64,000 nucleotides of DNA, taken from NCBI GenBank assembly GCA_040830725.1, contig JBFOMG010000069.1, positions 1-64,000 on the forward strand. Direction: 5' to 3'. The notes below the pieces were generated by a model that was not told the DNA's origin, did not search any database, and was given only the letters and a program-made list of their open reading frames with translations. A program made the position numbers and the translations under genes. This stretch comes from JAWKWH01 sp040830725 (GTDB lineage: Bacteria > Pseudomonadota > Alphaproteobacteria > Rhizobiales > Rhizobiaceae). Below, piece by piece: positions 33,967 to 42,220 of this stretch; position 1 is the stretch's first letter; every line of letters starts with the position of its first letter.

Positions 33967-34686
33967 GTGAAAGCGCACGGCATGAAGTCCTACGGTCAAT
34001 TCTGCCCAGTTGCCAAAGCCGCTGAATTGTTCTGCGAACGGTGGAATGCGCTGATCATTCGTGATCTGGCCGCCGGGCCGCGGCGGTTTTCCGATCTGCA
34101 GCGCGGCGTTCCGTTGATGTCGCCTTCGCTGTTGTCTTCCCGGCTCAAATGGCTTGTTGACGAGGAAATCGTCGAACGAAAAGATATGGGCGAACGGCGG
34201 CCGGGTTATGCGCTGACCGAAGCTGGCCGCGAATTTGTGCCATTGGTTGAGGCACTTGGCATGTGGGGACAGCGTTGGACACGGCGTGAGCTCAAGGAAC
34301 ACGAGATCGATCTGGGATTGCTCGTTTGGAGCCTGGAGAGCTCTTCCGACCCAGATGCATTTGGTACCAGACGTTGCCTGATTCGCCTGGAATTGACCGA
34401 CCAGACAGACGCAAAACGATTCTGGTGGTTTTTAAACCAGAAGGGGCGGTGCGAACTGTGTGTCGATGATCCCGGCGGGGATGTGAACCTGTATATGGCA
34501 TGCAGCTTGCCGGACGCGATTTATCTTGTCAGGGGCGATACCTCTCCGGCAACCGCAATGGATACGCAGCGGCTGGAAGTGCTTGGCGATGACTGGGCGC
34601 TTCGCTCATTTACCGATTGGCTCAATCTTGGTCCGCTGACAAAGATCGCATCGCGCCGGCAAAGCGTTCGCGAAGTTCGAACTTGA
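33967..34686 (+). CDS. HxlR-family regulator with C-terminal ligand-type domain
   Basis: A 239-residue protein. The N-terminal winged helix (about 7-100) has the HxlR pattern FCPVAKAAELFCERWNALIIRDLAAGPRRFSDL and GVPLMSPSLLSSRLKWL. Ordinary HxlR proteins are about 110 residues; here a second domain (about 115-235), acidic and strand-rich, resembles the SCP2/sterol-carrier-like domain attached to some family members. The start is either GTG 33967 or ATG 33982. It is divergent from the methyltransferase gene and upstream of an NTF2-like gene. Confidence 0.82.
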   Translation: MKAHGMKSYGQFCPVAKAAELFCERWNALIIRDLAAGPRRFSDLQRGVPLMSPSLLSSRLKWLVDEEIVERKDMGERRPGYALTEAGREFVPLVEALGMWGQRWTRRELKEHEIDLGLLVWSLESSSDPDAFGTRRCLIRLELTDQTDAKRFWWFLNQKGRCELCVDDPGGDVNLYMACSLPDAIYLVRGDTSPATAMDTQRLEVLGDDWALRSFTDWLNLGPLTKIASRRQSVREVRT

Positions 34687-34739
34687 ACCACGCGGTCGAT
34701 ACTCCCGGTCCGGAGCAAAACAGTAACAAGGAGACACCG

Positions 34740-35102
34740 GTGAACGCAGAAGAGCGCGAAATAAGAGAGGTCTTGGACTGGTATGTGACCGGATTTAACC
34801 GCGGTGACAAGGATCTTTTGTTGCAGGCTTTTCATCCGCGTTTTGTGTCTTCGGGTTTTTTCCAGGGCGATCTGCAATGGGATAGTGGCGAGGAATTTGC
34901 CACTTTTTGCCAGGAGTCGGCGCCGGATCCCGGCGGTCCCGTGCCCGAATGGCATCTGGAGCACCTGACCGTGACCGGCGATACAGCAGTTGCGATTGTC
35001 CGTGATCCATGGGGAGCCCGCGAGTTTCGCGACAGTCTGACGCTGCTCAAAGACGGTGGCCGCTGGCAAATCGTTTTCAAGGCATTCCACAGCCTGACGT
35101 GA
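34740..35102 (+). CDS. NTF2-like (SnoaL/lumazine-binding type) protein
   Basis: A 120-residue cone-fold protein. A long first helix (EEREIREVLDWYVTGFNRGD) is followed by strands ending GGRWQIVFKAFHSLT, the family pattern for NTF2-like small-ligand-binding or enzymatic domains. The GTG at 34740 stands six bases from aaggag and is the only good start; codons upstream overlap the HxlR gene end out of frame. It is 53 bases behind the HxlR gene, so the two are probably co-transcribed. Function unknown. Confidence 0.7.
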   Translation: MNAEEREIREVLDWYVTGFNRGDKDLLLQAFHPRFVSSGFFQGDLQWDSGEEFATFCQESAPDPGGPVPEWHLEHLTVTGDTAVAIVRDPWGAREFRDSLTLLKDGGRWQIVFKAFHSLT

Positions 35103-35319
35103 TATAGCGCCGCAGGAAGGCCTGTTTGCCGGCGCGCTTGCGGAGCGGGGCGCAAACAATGCCTCGCATCTGGCGCGTGAGGTGTGGCTGTTAATGGAGG
35201 GTGCTTTGATCCTGGTGCTGATCCATGGCGACCGTTCCTGTGTTCGGGTGGCGGCTGATGCCGCGATCATGCTGGTCAGGTGTTCGGGAATGGATGCTGG
35301 TGTGAACGCCAGTCAGTGA
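35101..35319 (+). pseudogene. C-terminal remnant of a TetR-family regulator
   Basis: In frame from about 35101 to TGA 35319 the plus strand reads LFAGALAERGANNASHLARE, VWLLMEGALILVLIHGDRS, then VAADAAIMLVR. That is the usual C-terminal helix pair of TetR regulators (leader, LxEGA, HGD, AA). No helix-turn-helix or start codon remains; the previous gene occupies that position. This is a decayed or truncated gene at the other side of the methyltransferase/HxlR/NTF2 block from the SpoU remnant. Confidence 0.6.
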
Positions 35320-35364
35320 CAGCTGCTTTGTGGCGTTTGCGACAAAGCGAGCGGTAGGCGTTCT

Positions 35365-35817
35365 TCACGCTTCTTCGGCGATATCCTCGGCCCACAATTC
35401 CGGTTTTTCCTCGATGAAGCGTTTCATCAGCGCGATGCAGTCGGCATCGTTCTCAACGATGACCTCAACACCGCGGGAGCGCAGGAAGTCCTCATTGCCG
35501 CCGAAATTGACGTTCTCGCCAACGACAACGCGCGGAATGTCGAACTGGATGATGGTGCCGGAACACATCATGCAGGGCGACAGCGAGGTGTAGAGCGTCA
35601 TCTTGCGGTAGCTTTTCTGGCGGCCCGCCTTGCGCAGGCAGTCCATCTCGCCATGGGCGATCGGGTCGCCGCCCTGGACGCGCTGATTGCGGCCCTGGGC
35701 GATCAACCGGTCGCCTTCGGCCAGAACCGAGCCGATGGGGCAACCGCCCTCGTTGAAACCCGCCAATGCCTCTTCATAGGCAATGCGCAGAAATTTCCTG
35801 TCGGTATCGCTCAGCAT
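35365..35817 (-). CDS. Cytosine deaminase of the yeast Fcy1 type
   Basis: A 150-residue zinc deaminase. Ligands are His55 and the catalytic Glu57 in AHGEMDCL, then Cys82 and Cys85 in SPCMMC. The stretches TLYTSLSPC, IPRVVVGENVNF, RGVEVIV and FIEEKPELWAEDI match yeast cytosine deaminase closely, more than tRNA adenosine deaminase TadA. The predicted reaction is cytosine to uracil plus ammonia, or a related base. It is divergent from the DUF2794 gene. Confidence 0.88.
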   Translation of the reverse strand: MLSDTDRKFLRIAYEEALAGFNEGGCPIGSVLAEGDRLIAQGRNQRVQGGDPIAHGEMDCLRKAGRQKSYRKMTLYTSLSPCMMCSGTIIQFDIPRVVVGENVNFGGNEDFLRSRGVEVIVENDADCIALMKRFIEEKPELWAEDIAEEA

Positions 35818-35965
35818 GGGCGTCCCTCATTTTTTATCATTTGGTCAATTCTATCCGCGTCGAACCGCGGCGGCAAGCGGTCTGTCAACATACAGTGATA
35901 CTTGCAATTCGGCGCCGAACGCGCAAACCTGCCGATGTGACAGTTTTGTATATGAGGTTTGCGAC

Positions 35966-36352
35966 ATGATGGATCGGGGAGATATGGGAGGTGGAAGCGA
36001 AGAAACGGCAATATTGATACCGCTCAGCGAGTTCCGTCGCGAGCGGTTGCAAATACCCGTTACGTTTCACCGAAAAGAGCTTGATCAGCTCCTTAATCTA
36101 TACGGCAAGATGGTTGCTGCCGGGGAATGGCGCGACTATGCCATCGATCACCTTTCAGACCGTGCGGTTTTCTCGGTTTTTCGCCGGACATCCGAAGTGC
36201 CGCTGTTCCAGATAACCAAAACGCCCAAATCAGCACGCCGCCAGGGCGCCTGGTCGGTGATGTCTGCCGGTGGCCGGATATTGAAACGCGGCCATGAATT
36301 GCCGCGTATTCTCAAGGTGTTCGACAAGCATTTACGGCTGGTGAAGGCCTGA
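35966..36352 (+). CDS. DUF2794 family protein
   Basis: A 128-residue cytoplasmic protein of an alphaproteobacterial family of unknown function. The hallmark stretch is FHRKELDQLLNLYGKMVAAGEWRDYAIDHL, then RAVFSVFRRTSEVPLFQITK and a C-terminal RILKRGHELPRILKVFDKHLR. The ATG at 35966 (or the next at 35969) stands about 8 bases from a gagg; a longer frame from 35783 crosses the divergent promoter and is discarded. Its function is not established. Confidence 0.85.
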   Translation: MMDRGDMGGGSEETAILIPLSEFRRERLQIPVTFHRKELDQLLNLYGKMVAAGEWRDYAIDHLSDRAVFSVFRRTSEVPLFQITKTPKSARRQGAWSVMSAGGRILKRGHELPRILKVFDKHLRLVKA

Positions 36353-36379
36353 CGCCAAGCCAGCCATGCTTTATCCGGC

Positions 36380-37003
36380 TCAGTGTTTTGTGCCGGCCAT
36401 TTCTTCAAGCGCGCTGCAGAAATTGGCGTCGATTTCGACCGGGTCGTTGCGCGGTGCGTTGAGTTCGGCTTCATGGTCGACCGGAAATTCAATGCCAATT
36501 TTGCTGGCATAGCCAATGGCGATTGGTTCGCCGGCGAAGGCCGACTTGCCGCCTGAGTAGCTGACTTGTGCGCCGATTGTCTCTCCATCCTTGCCGAGGA
36601 AACTGATGCGGATACCCTTGTCGCGCTGGTGTGCGGCGAGCGCGAAAAAAGGCGCCAGCAACATGGCGCCATAGGTCGGGCCATTGATGCGGGCCGGAAA
36701 GGTCAGCCGGTCGAAATTGTTGAGCAGGAACATGCCGCCGGTAATTGCCTCGGGAAAGCGCATTTCGCCCGATTCCAGCGTTTCCGGTTTGGCGGCTTCA
36801 GCATCGAAGGTTTCGGTCTGTTCAAGAACGAGCGCCATTGCCGCCACGCCGGGGATGCGGTGCCGCTCCAGCCAGACTGCCATTTCGGCGCCAAACTCCG
36901 CCAGTTCCGGCGGATAGCCTTTGGCTTGCGCCGCCTGGCGGCACATCTGCGCAATTTCGTCAAAGCTGCAGGAGCGGGTTTCGATTTCAGGTTCGTCGGT
37001 CAT
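36380..37003 (-). CDS. DUF3726-like conserved protein
   Basis: A 207-residue soluble protein. The N-terminal part (SFDEIAQMCRQAAQAKGYPPELAEFGAEMAVWL) resembles the opening of DUF3726 proteins, with a helix containing GYPPELAE, followed by alternating strands and a hydrophobic centre. There is no signal peptide or membrane segment. The match is by pattern only and could be wrong. It is convergent with the DUF2794 gene. Confidence 0.6.
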   Translation of the reverse strand: MTDEPEIETRSCSFDEIAQMCRQAAQAKGYPPELAEFGAEMAVWLERHRIPGVAAMALVLEQTETFDAEAAKPETLESGEMRFPEAITGGMFLLNNFDRLTFPARINGPTYGAMLLAPFFALAAHQRDKGIRISFLGKDGETIGAQVSYSGGKSAFAGEPIAIGYASKIGIEFPVDHEAELNAPRNDPVEIDANFCSALEEMAGTKH

Positions 37004-37156
37004 CTATCTCTTCCTGTTTGGCGGCTTCCTTGCATGGAACTCAATCAATCGCCACAATTATTCCTTGCAAGACAGTGACAATTTTACTTATTGGATAAAC
37101 CGCTTTGCAGCCTATGCGTGCAATACTCCTGCTCTCTAAAATGGGGAGCGAAACAA

Positions 37157-37687
37157 ATGCACATTCTATTGAGTATACTGGGCGCCTTGGGTGCGGCAGC
37201 ATTCTATTGGTACCGGTTGCAAAATATGAGCGCCGCTGCAAACGACGCGATTAATACTGTCGGAAGAGTGCGCGGGCATTTCCGGCGGAAGAAATTGCGA
37301 GCCAAAGCTGCTGAATCGCCGGTTTCCGCCATTGATGACCCTGTAGTCGCGGCGGCGACCATTCTGGTTTCGATTCATGGTGAGGACAGTCCGCTAACAC
37401 CGCAACTGGAAGGTAAGATTCGGGATGTGGTTTATGAGATTGCGGCATCAGATGGGGCGCTGGACGAAGCAATGACCTATGCCAAATGGGCAGCGTCGCA
37501 GGTTGTAGATGTGCCATTGGTGATCGACCGGGCCGGCAAGTTTCTCGACTCACGACTGAATGAAGTTGAGAAAGAGCAACTGATATCAATGGTTGATAAA
37601 GTGGCGGAGAAATCGGGTCAAAGGCCGAAATTGCACAAGATACGAACAGACAAACTACGCCAAAAACTGGGCTTGACCGTCCACTGA
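37157..37687 (+). CDS. Membrane-anchored TerB-like protein
   Basis: A 176-residue protein with one N-terminal membrane helix (ILLSILGALGAAAFYWYRL) and a helical TerB-type domain (about 60-160: DDPVVAAATILVSIHGEDS, IAASDGALDEAMTYAKWAA). The acidic LSRLNEVEK-like ending is typical. TerB domains are found in tellurite and stress proteins and bind metal. The ATG at 37157 follows ggggag; the longer frame from 37091 is not used. A second, soluble TerB-like protein occurs at 58651. Confidence 0.75.
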   Translation: MHILLSILGALGAAAFYWYRLQNMSAAANDAINTVGRVRGHFRRKKLRAKAAESPVSAIDDPVVAAATILVSIHGEDSPLTPQLEGKIRDVVYEIAASDGALDEAMTYAKWAASQVVDVPLVIDRAGKFLDSRLNEVEKEQLISMVDKVAEKSGQRPKLHKIRTDKLRQKLGLTVH

Positions 37688-37698
37688 TAAATGCATTC

Positions 37699-38961
37699 TC
37701 AAATCGCCTCGCCGCGCAACAATCTTGGCGCGGGTCCTGACAATCCCGAGGCCTGCGTGATGAAAAACCGCTTCATGTGCGGCATGCGGTCGACAAGGCC
37801 GAGACCGATATCGCGTACTGCTCGAAGCGGCGAAAAATCGTTGGAGAACATGCGGTTCAACACATCGGTGGTCACCCCCATCTGCACCGTGTCGAAACGG
37901 CGCCAGCGTTCGTAGCGCTCAAGTACATCCAATGCACCGATATCCTGACCGAGCCGGTCGGCCTCGACGATGGTCTCGGCGATGGCGGCAGCATCCTTGA
38001 AACCCAGATTGAGCCCCTGACCGGCAATCGGGTGAATGCCGTGCGCCGCATCGCCAACCAGCGCAAATCGCGGCTTGACGTAATCGCGGGCAAGTCGGAG
38101 CCCCAACGGGAAGGCGCGGGGCTGGTCAACCACCTGGATATGGCCGAGTTTGAGACCGAAGCGCATTTCCAATTCAGTCTCGAAGATCAGCGGATCCTCG
38201 TTTACCAACCGTTCGGCATCTTTTGTGCGTTCGGTCCAGACGATGGAGGATTTGTTGCCCTTCAAGGGCAGGATGGCGAACGGGCCGGCGGGCAGGAAAT
38301 GTTCTTCAGCGCGGCCATTGTGCGGGCGCTCATGGGCGACAGTGCAGACAATGCCCGATTGCTCATAGTCGAAATAGACCGTCTTGATGCCGGCCATGTC
38401 GCGCAGGCGCGAGCGGACACCGTCGGCGGCGATGAGCAGCCGGGCGTCGACCCGGCTGCCGTTGGCAAGCGATACGCCGACAGATGCCGGTTGCGTGTCG
38501 AATGCTTCAACCGCAACCCCTTCGATGATGGCAATATTCAATTGAGAGGCGCGTTTGCGCAGCGCACCGTTCATCACATGGTTGGGGACCATGTGAGCGA
38601 AAGGTTCTCCGGGAGCGACTTCGCCGTCAAAGGTCAGGAACACGGGCCGTACCGGATCTGAAGCCTTGGAATCGGTGACGATCATCTCGGTCACGGCCTG
38701 GGCATGCGGCATGATCTCGCCGGCGCATCCGAGCTGATCGAGCATGCGCATCGCGGCAGCCGCGATGGCCGATGCGCGCGGATCCTTTTTCCAGACGCCC
38801 TCAGGCGCCGCATCAACAATGGCGACGGTCAGGGACGGCCGTGCCGAAGCGATGGCCACTGCGGTGGCAAGACCGACATAGCCGGCGCCGGCAATGAGAA
38901 TATCGACCCTGTCCGGCAGTTGCCGGGTGCGTGATTTTGCAGCAGATGCTCGTTTTGCCAT
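37699..38961 (-). CDS. Ubiquinone-biosynthesis FAD monooxygenase (UbiH/COQ6 family)
   Basis: A 420-residue flavoprotein hydroxylase. The N-terminal FAD motif is ILIAGAGYVGLATAVAIA, the family motif RLRDMAGI and the GD motif ALVGDAAHGIHPIAGQGLNLGFKDAAA are intact. It probably hydroxylates the ubiquinone ring. UbiH, UbiF, UbiI and COQ6 cannot be told apart by eye. The internal ATG at 38961 is preferred because the longer frame reaches into the tesB gene on the other strand. It is divergent from tesB. Confidence 0.85.
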   Translation of the reverse strand: MAKRASAAKSRTRQLPDRVDILIAGAGYVGLATAVAIASARPSLTVAIVDAAPEGVWKKDPRASAIAAAAMRMLDQLGCAGEIMPHAQAVTEMIVTDSKASDPVRPVFLTFDGEVAPGEPFAHMVPNHVMNGALRKRASQLNIAIIEGVAVEAFDTQPASVGVSLANGSRVDARLLIAADGVRSRLRDMAGIKTVYFDYEQSGIVCTVAHERPHNGRAEEHFLPAGPFAILPLKGNKSSIVWTERTKDAERLVNEDPLIFETELEMRFGLKLGHIQVVDQPRAFPLGLRLARDYVKPRFALVGDAAHGIHPIAGQGLNLGFKDAAAIAETIVEADRLGQDIGALDVLERYERWRRFDTVQMGVTTDVLNRMFSNDFSPLRAVRDIGLGLVDRMPHMKRFFITQASGLSGPAPRLLRGEAI

Positions 38962-39043
38962 TGTGCGGGCGTTTCCGGTTGACACTGTCGGCGCTTCCTG
39001 ATCGAAACCGGCGGCCCAACCCAATTCACTGAAGGAAAACGCC

Positions 39044-39919
39044 ATGTCGGCTGCGATGCAGGAGCTTCTCGATATTCTCGACCTCGAAGTGCTCGAGCGC
39101 AACCTGTTTCGTGGTCGCAGCCCGAAGGTAACCTGGCAGCGGGTGTTTGGCGGGCAGGTGGTGGGCCAGGCGCTGGTCGCGGCGCAGCGTACCGTGCCAT
39201 CCGACCGGTTCGTTCATTCCCTGCATGGCTATTTCATGCGGCCCGGCGATCCGGCAATCCCGATCGTCTATGAGGTTGACCGCATTCGCGACGGAACGTC
39301 GTTCACCACCAGACGTGTCGTCGCCATCCAGCATGGCCATGCCATTTTTTCCCTTGAAGCATCGTTTCACAAGGATGAAAGCGGGCTGGAGCATCAGTTC
39401 GAGATGCCGTCGGGCGTGCCTGCACCGGATACTCTGCGCAACCGCCAGGATCTGATTGCCGACAGCAACGTTCCGATGCCCGAGCCGATCAAGAAATTCT
39501 GGGAACATGACCGGCCGATCGACATGAAACCGGTGATGCTGGAGCATTATTTCAGCGACAAGAAACTGCCGCCACGCCAGCAGGTTTGGGTGCGCGCCAC
39601 CGGCCCTGTACCCGACGACCGGGCGCTGCAGGCTGCGGTCCTTGCCTATCTGTCTGACATGACATTACTGGACACGACGACGTTTCCGCACGGCAAGTCG
39701 TTGTTCAAGGGTGAGTTTCAAGCCGCCAGTCTCGACCATGCCGTCTGGTTTCATCGCCCCAACAAACTGGACGACTGGCTGCTCTATGACCAGGACTGTC
39801 CGTCGACTTCCGGCAGCCGGGGCTTCGGCCGCGGCCAGCTTTTCAGCCAGGACGGCACATTGATCGCTTCCGTCGCGCAGGAAGGACTGATCCGCCTGAG
39901 AAGAGCGCCTAGAAATTAG
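39044..39919 (+). CDS. tesB: Acyl-CoA thioesterase II
   Basis: A 291-residue double hot-dog thioesterase that hydrolyses medium and long acyl-CoA. N-terminal LEVLERNLFRGRSPKVTWQRVFGGQVVGQALVAA and C-terminal LDHAVWFHRPNKLDDWLLYD are typical. The catalytic Asp of AYLSDMTLLD, a neighbouring Thr/Ser and Gln of RGQLFSQDG are present as in E. coli TesB. aagga stands before the ATG. It is divergent from the UbiH-type gene, and an AT-rich spacer with the glnK promoter follows. Confidence 0.93.
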   Translation: MSAAMQELLDILDLEVLERNLFRGRSPKVTWQRVFGGQVVGQALVAAQRTVPSDRFVHSLHGYFMRPGDPAIPIVYEVDRIRDGTSFTTRRVVAIQHGHAIFSLEASFHKDESGLEHQFEMPSGVPAPDTLRNRQDLIADSNVPMPEPIKKFWEHDRPIDMKPVMLEHYFSDKKLPPRQQVWVRATGPVPDDRALQAAVLAYLSDMTLLDTTTFPHGKSLFKGEFQAASLDHAVWFHRPNKLDDWLLYDQDCPSTSGSRGFGRGQLFSQDGTLIASVAQEGLIRLRRAPRN

Positions 39920-40036
39920 GCAAGTGTTCAAATACGCCTAACAATTAAGCATCTTGGGTGTGGCGATTCATTCTGCTACACGGCTGCTCAAAAATTAATC
40001 TTGAAATATCAGTAAGATATTGCAGTGCACACAAAC

Positions 40037-40052
40037 TGGCACGGTACTTGAA
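40037..40052 (+). promoter_or_regulatory. Sigma-54 promoter of glnK-amtB
   Basis: The sequence tggcacg-gtac-ttgaa matches the -24/-12 consensus tggcacg-N4-ttgcw except one base. Transcription would begin near 40064, about 60 bases before the glnK start. NtrC-controlled glnK-amtB transcription under nitrogen limitation is the rule in rhizobia. No clear NtrC site was found upstream. Confidence 0.7.
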
Positions 40053-40124
40053 TAGTGCATCCTGTCATCCCGGGGTCACATGGCAATGTGGCGGGAAACC
40101 GGGCGAAACCATGGGACAGGATAT

Positions 40125-40463
40125 ATGAAGTTCATCTCCGCTATCATCAAACCACACAAGCTGGACGAGGTTCGCGAAGCGCTGACATCGATCGGCGTGC
40201 ACGGGCTGACGGCAACCGAGGTCAAGGGCTATGGCCGCCAAAAAGGCCATACCGAGATCTACCGGGGCGCCGAATATCTCGTCAGCTTTCTTCCGAAGAT
40301 CAAAATAGAAATCGCTGTCGCCTCGGAGCTTGCCGATCAGGCGGTCGAAGCGATTACCAATTCGGCCCGGACGGGCCAGATCGGTGACGGCAAGATTTTT
40401 GTTTTCTCACTTGAGCAGGCAGTACGCATCCGCACCGGCGAGACCGGACCGGACGCGCTTTAA
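40125..40463 (+). CDS. glnK: Nitrogen regulatory protein PII
   Basis: A 112-residue PII signal protein. The T-loop has the uridylylation residue Tyr51 in YRGAEYLVSF, preceded by GYGRQKGHTEIY, and the C-terminal signature TGQIGDGKIFVFSLEQAVRIRTGE is intact. It senses 2-oxoglutarate and ATP/ADP and blocks AmtB when nitrogen is ample. aggat precedes ATG 40125; upstream in-frame codons lie past the sigma-54 promoter. Amt is encoded 21 bases downstream. Confidence 0.95.
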   Translation: MKFISAIIKPHKLDEVREALTSIGVHGLTATEVKGYGRQKGHTEIYRGAEYLVSFLPKIKIEIAVASELADQAVEAITNSARTGQIGDGKIFVFSLEQAVRIRTGETGPDAL

Positions 40464-40484
40464 CACTACAGGGGACAATCGAAG

Positions 40485-41801
40485 ATGAAATTTCCACAAC
40501 TGAAATCCATGGCCATTGCGCCGGTCGCCCTGTTGTCAGGTGCGCTTCCGGCTTTTGCTCAGGAAGCTGTGCCGGACAAGGGCGACACGGCCTTCATGAT
40601 GCTGGCCACCATACTGGTCCTGTTGATGATCATTCCGGGGCTGGCGCTCTTCTATGGCGGGTTGATGCGCGCCAAGAACATGCTGTCAGTGCTGATGCAA
40701 TGCACGATGATCGCAGCTGTCATGATGATCGTCTGGGTGGTCTACGGTTACTCCTTCGCCTTCGGAGGATCGACCAGCGCCTTCTTTGGCGGCTTCGGCA
40801 AGCTGTTTCTGGCCGGTGTGACGCCTGATTCGACGGCGGCAACATTCACCGATGGCGTGGTCATTCCCGAGTTTGTGTTCATCTGTTTCCAGATGACGTT
40901 TGCGGCTATCACCCCGGCGCTGATTGTCGGTGCGTTTGCCGAGCGGATCAAGTTTTCGGCGGTCATGCTGTTTTCCATCCTCTGGGTGACATTTGTCTAT
41001 TTCCCGGTCGCCCACATGGTCTGGGACGGCGCCGGACTGATCTTCAACATGGGCGCGCTCGATTTTGCCGGTGGCACCGTGGTGCACATCAATGCAGGCG
41101 TTGCGGGTCTCGTCGGTTGCATCATGGTCGGAAAGCGCGAAGGCTATGGCCGCGACATGCTGGCTCCGCATTCCATGACGCTGACCCTTGTGGGTGCGGC
41201 CATGCTGTGGATCGGCTGGTTCGGGTTCAATGCCGGTTCCAACCTGGAGGCCAATGGTGGTGCGGCACTGGCGATGATCAACACATTCACGGCGACGGCT
41301 GGTGCGATAGTCGGGTGGTCGGCCATTGAAGCGATCATGCGCGGGAAGGCATCGATGCTGGGTGCGGCTTCGGGTATGATCGCCGGTCTTGTCGCGGTCA
41401 CCCCGGCTGCAGGTTCTGTCGGTCCGGTGGGTGCAATCATCCTCGGCCTGATTGCGTCAGTAATTTGCTACTACTTCGTGGCGGTGATCAAGATTCGCTT
41501 CGGCTACGATGACAGCGCCGATGTTTTCGGCATTCACGGCATTGGCGGCATTGTCGGCGCGATTGGCACGGGCATCTTCACCAGCGGTTCGCTCGGCGGC
41601 ATCGGCGGTGCGGACTTCTCGATCGGCGGTCAAACCTGGATCCAGATCCAGGCGGTGCTGATCACCATTATCTGGTGCGGTGTCGTTTCGGCGATCCTGT
41701 TCAAGGTCACCGACCTGGTCGTCGGCTTGCGACCGTCGAAAGAAGACGAACAGATGGGGCTCGATCTCGCTTCCCACGGCGAGGCGGCCTACCACAGCTA
41801 G
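40485..41801 (+). CDS. amtB: Ammonium transporter
   Basis: A 438-residue Amt/Rh channel. A signal-peptide-like first segment (ending PAFAQ) precedes eleven helices; FYGGLMRAKNMLSVLMQ, AGGTVVHINAGVAGLVG and DDSADVFGIHGIGGIVGAIGTG are family motifs, including pore histidines. The C-terminal tail (VGLRPSKEDEQMGLDLASHGEAAY) is the regulatory end that binds GlnK. The pair glnK-amtB is one transcript from the sigma-54 promoter; a hairpin follows at 41814. Confidence 0.95.
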   Translation: MKFPQLKSMAIAPVALLSGALPAFAQEAVPDKGDTAFMMLATILVLLMIIPGLALFYGGLMRAKNMLSVLMQCTMIAAVMMIVWVVYGYSFAFGGSTSAFFGGFGKLFLAGVTPDSTAATFTDGVVIPEFVFICFQMTFAAITPALIVGAFAERIKFSAVMLFSILWVTFVYFPVAHMVWDGAGLIFNMGALDFAGGTVVHINAGVAGLVGCIMVGKREGYGRDMLAPHSMTLTLVGAAMLWIGWFGFNAGSNLEANGGAALAMINTFTATAGAIVGWSAIEAIMRGKASMLGAASGMIAGLVAVTPAAGSVGPVGAIILGLIASVICYYFVAVIKIRFGYDDSADVFGIHGIGGIVGAIGTGIFTSGSLGGIGGADFSIGGQTWIQIQAVLITIIWCGVVSAILFKVTDLVVGLRPSKEDEQMGLDLASHGEAAYHS

Positions 41802-41813
41802 GAACACGGCCAA

Positions 41814-41838
41814 GCCGGCGGGCACTCTGCCCGCCGGC
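41814..41838 (+). terminator. Hairpin terminator after amtB
   Basis: gccggcgggc and gcccgccggc pair perfectly (10 pairs, five-base loop actct). It starts 12 bases after the amtB stop, but the following gccgggttt has only a short T run, so termination may be partial. Confidence 0.55.
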
Positions 41839-41929
41839 TGCCGGGTTTCGCCGCGATAAGGCGCAGATTGCCTGCCAATTGGGCGGGCAATTGGCGTTTT
41901 TGCCTGTTTTTGGGCGGTATGCCTATTCG

Positions 41930-42175
41930 GTCACACGATATCCCGCAAATTCCGGTCTGGAGGCGCTTGGCGGGCTGGGCGGTGTCTCGCTTGCAAGCCA
42001 GATCGTCGGCAGCCTGATTGGCGTGGTCTATGCGGCTGCGGCGGGTTATGTCGTCTACGGAATCCTGAAATCGGCAACCGGCCTGCGTCTGACCGAGGAG
42101 GAAGAGGTGCTGGGTGCGGATCTGGCCATCCATTCCATCGGCGCCAATCCGGAGGTCGAGATCAGGGGCGTTTGA
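41930..42175 (+). pseudogene. C-terminal remnant of a second ammonium transporter
   Basis: The frame ending at TGA 42175 reads LEALGGLGGVSLASQIVGSL, a hydrophobic helix, then LRLTEEEEVLGADLAIHSIGA, the typical last helix and tail of Amt proteins, but of a different subgroup from the intact amtB just upstream. The N-terminal three-quarters and any start codon are missing. It is probably the trace of a tandem second Amt gene that was lost. Confidence 0.65.
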
Positions 42176-42192
42176 GCATATCCTGACAAGGC

Positions 42193-42218
42193 GTCGCCCG
42201 GCCCGATCGCCGGGCGAC
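42193..42218. terminator. Perfect 10-pair hairpin between convergent genes
   Basis: gtcgcccggc and gccgggcgac are exact inverted copies with a six-base loop. It lies between the Amt remnant and the stop of the zinc-ribbon gene on the opposite strand, so it may end transcription from both sides. No long T run. Confidence 0.5.
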
Positions 42219-42220
42219 CC

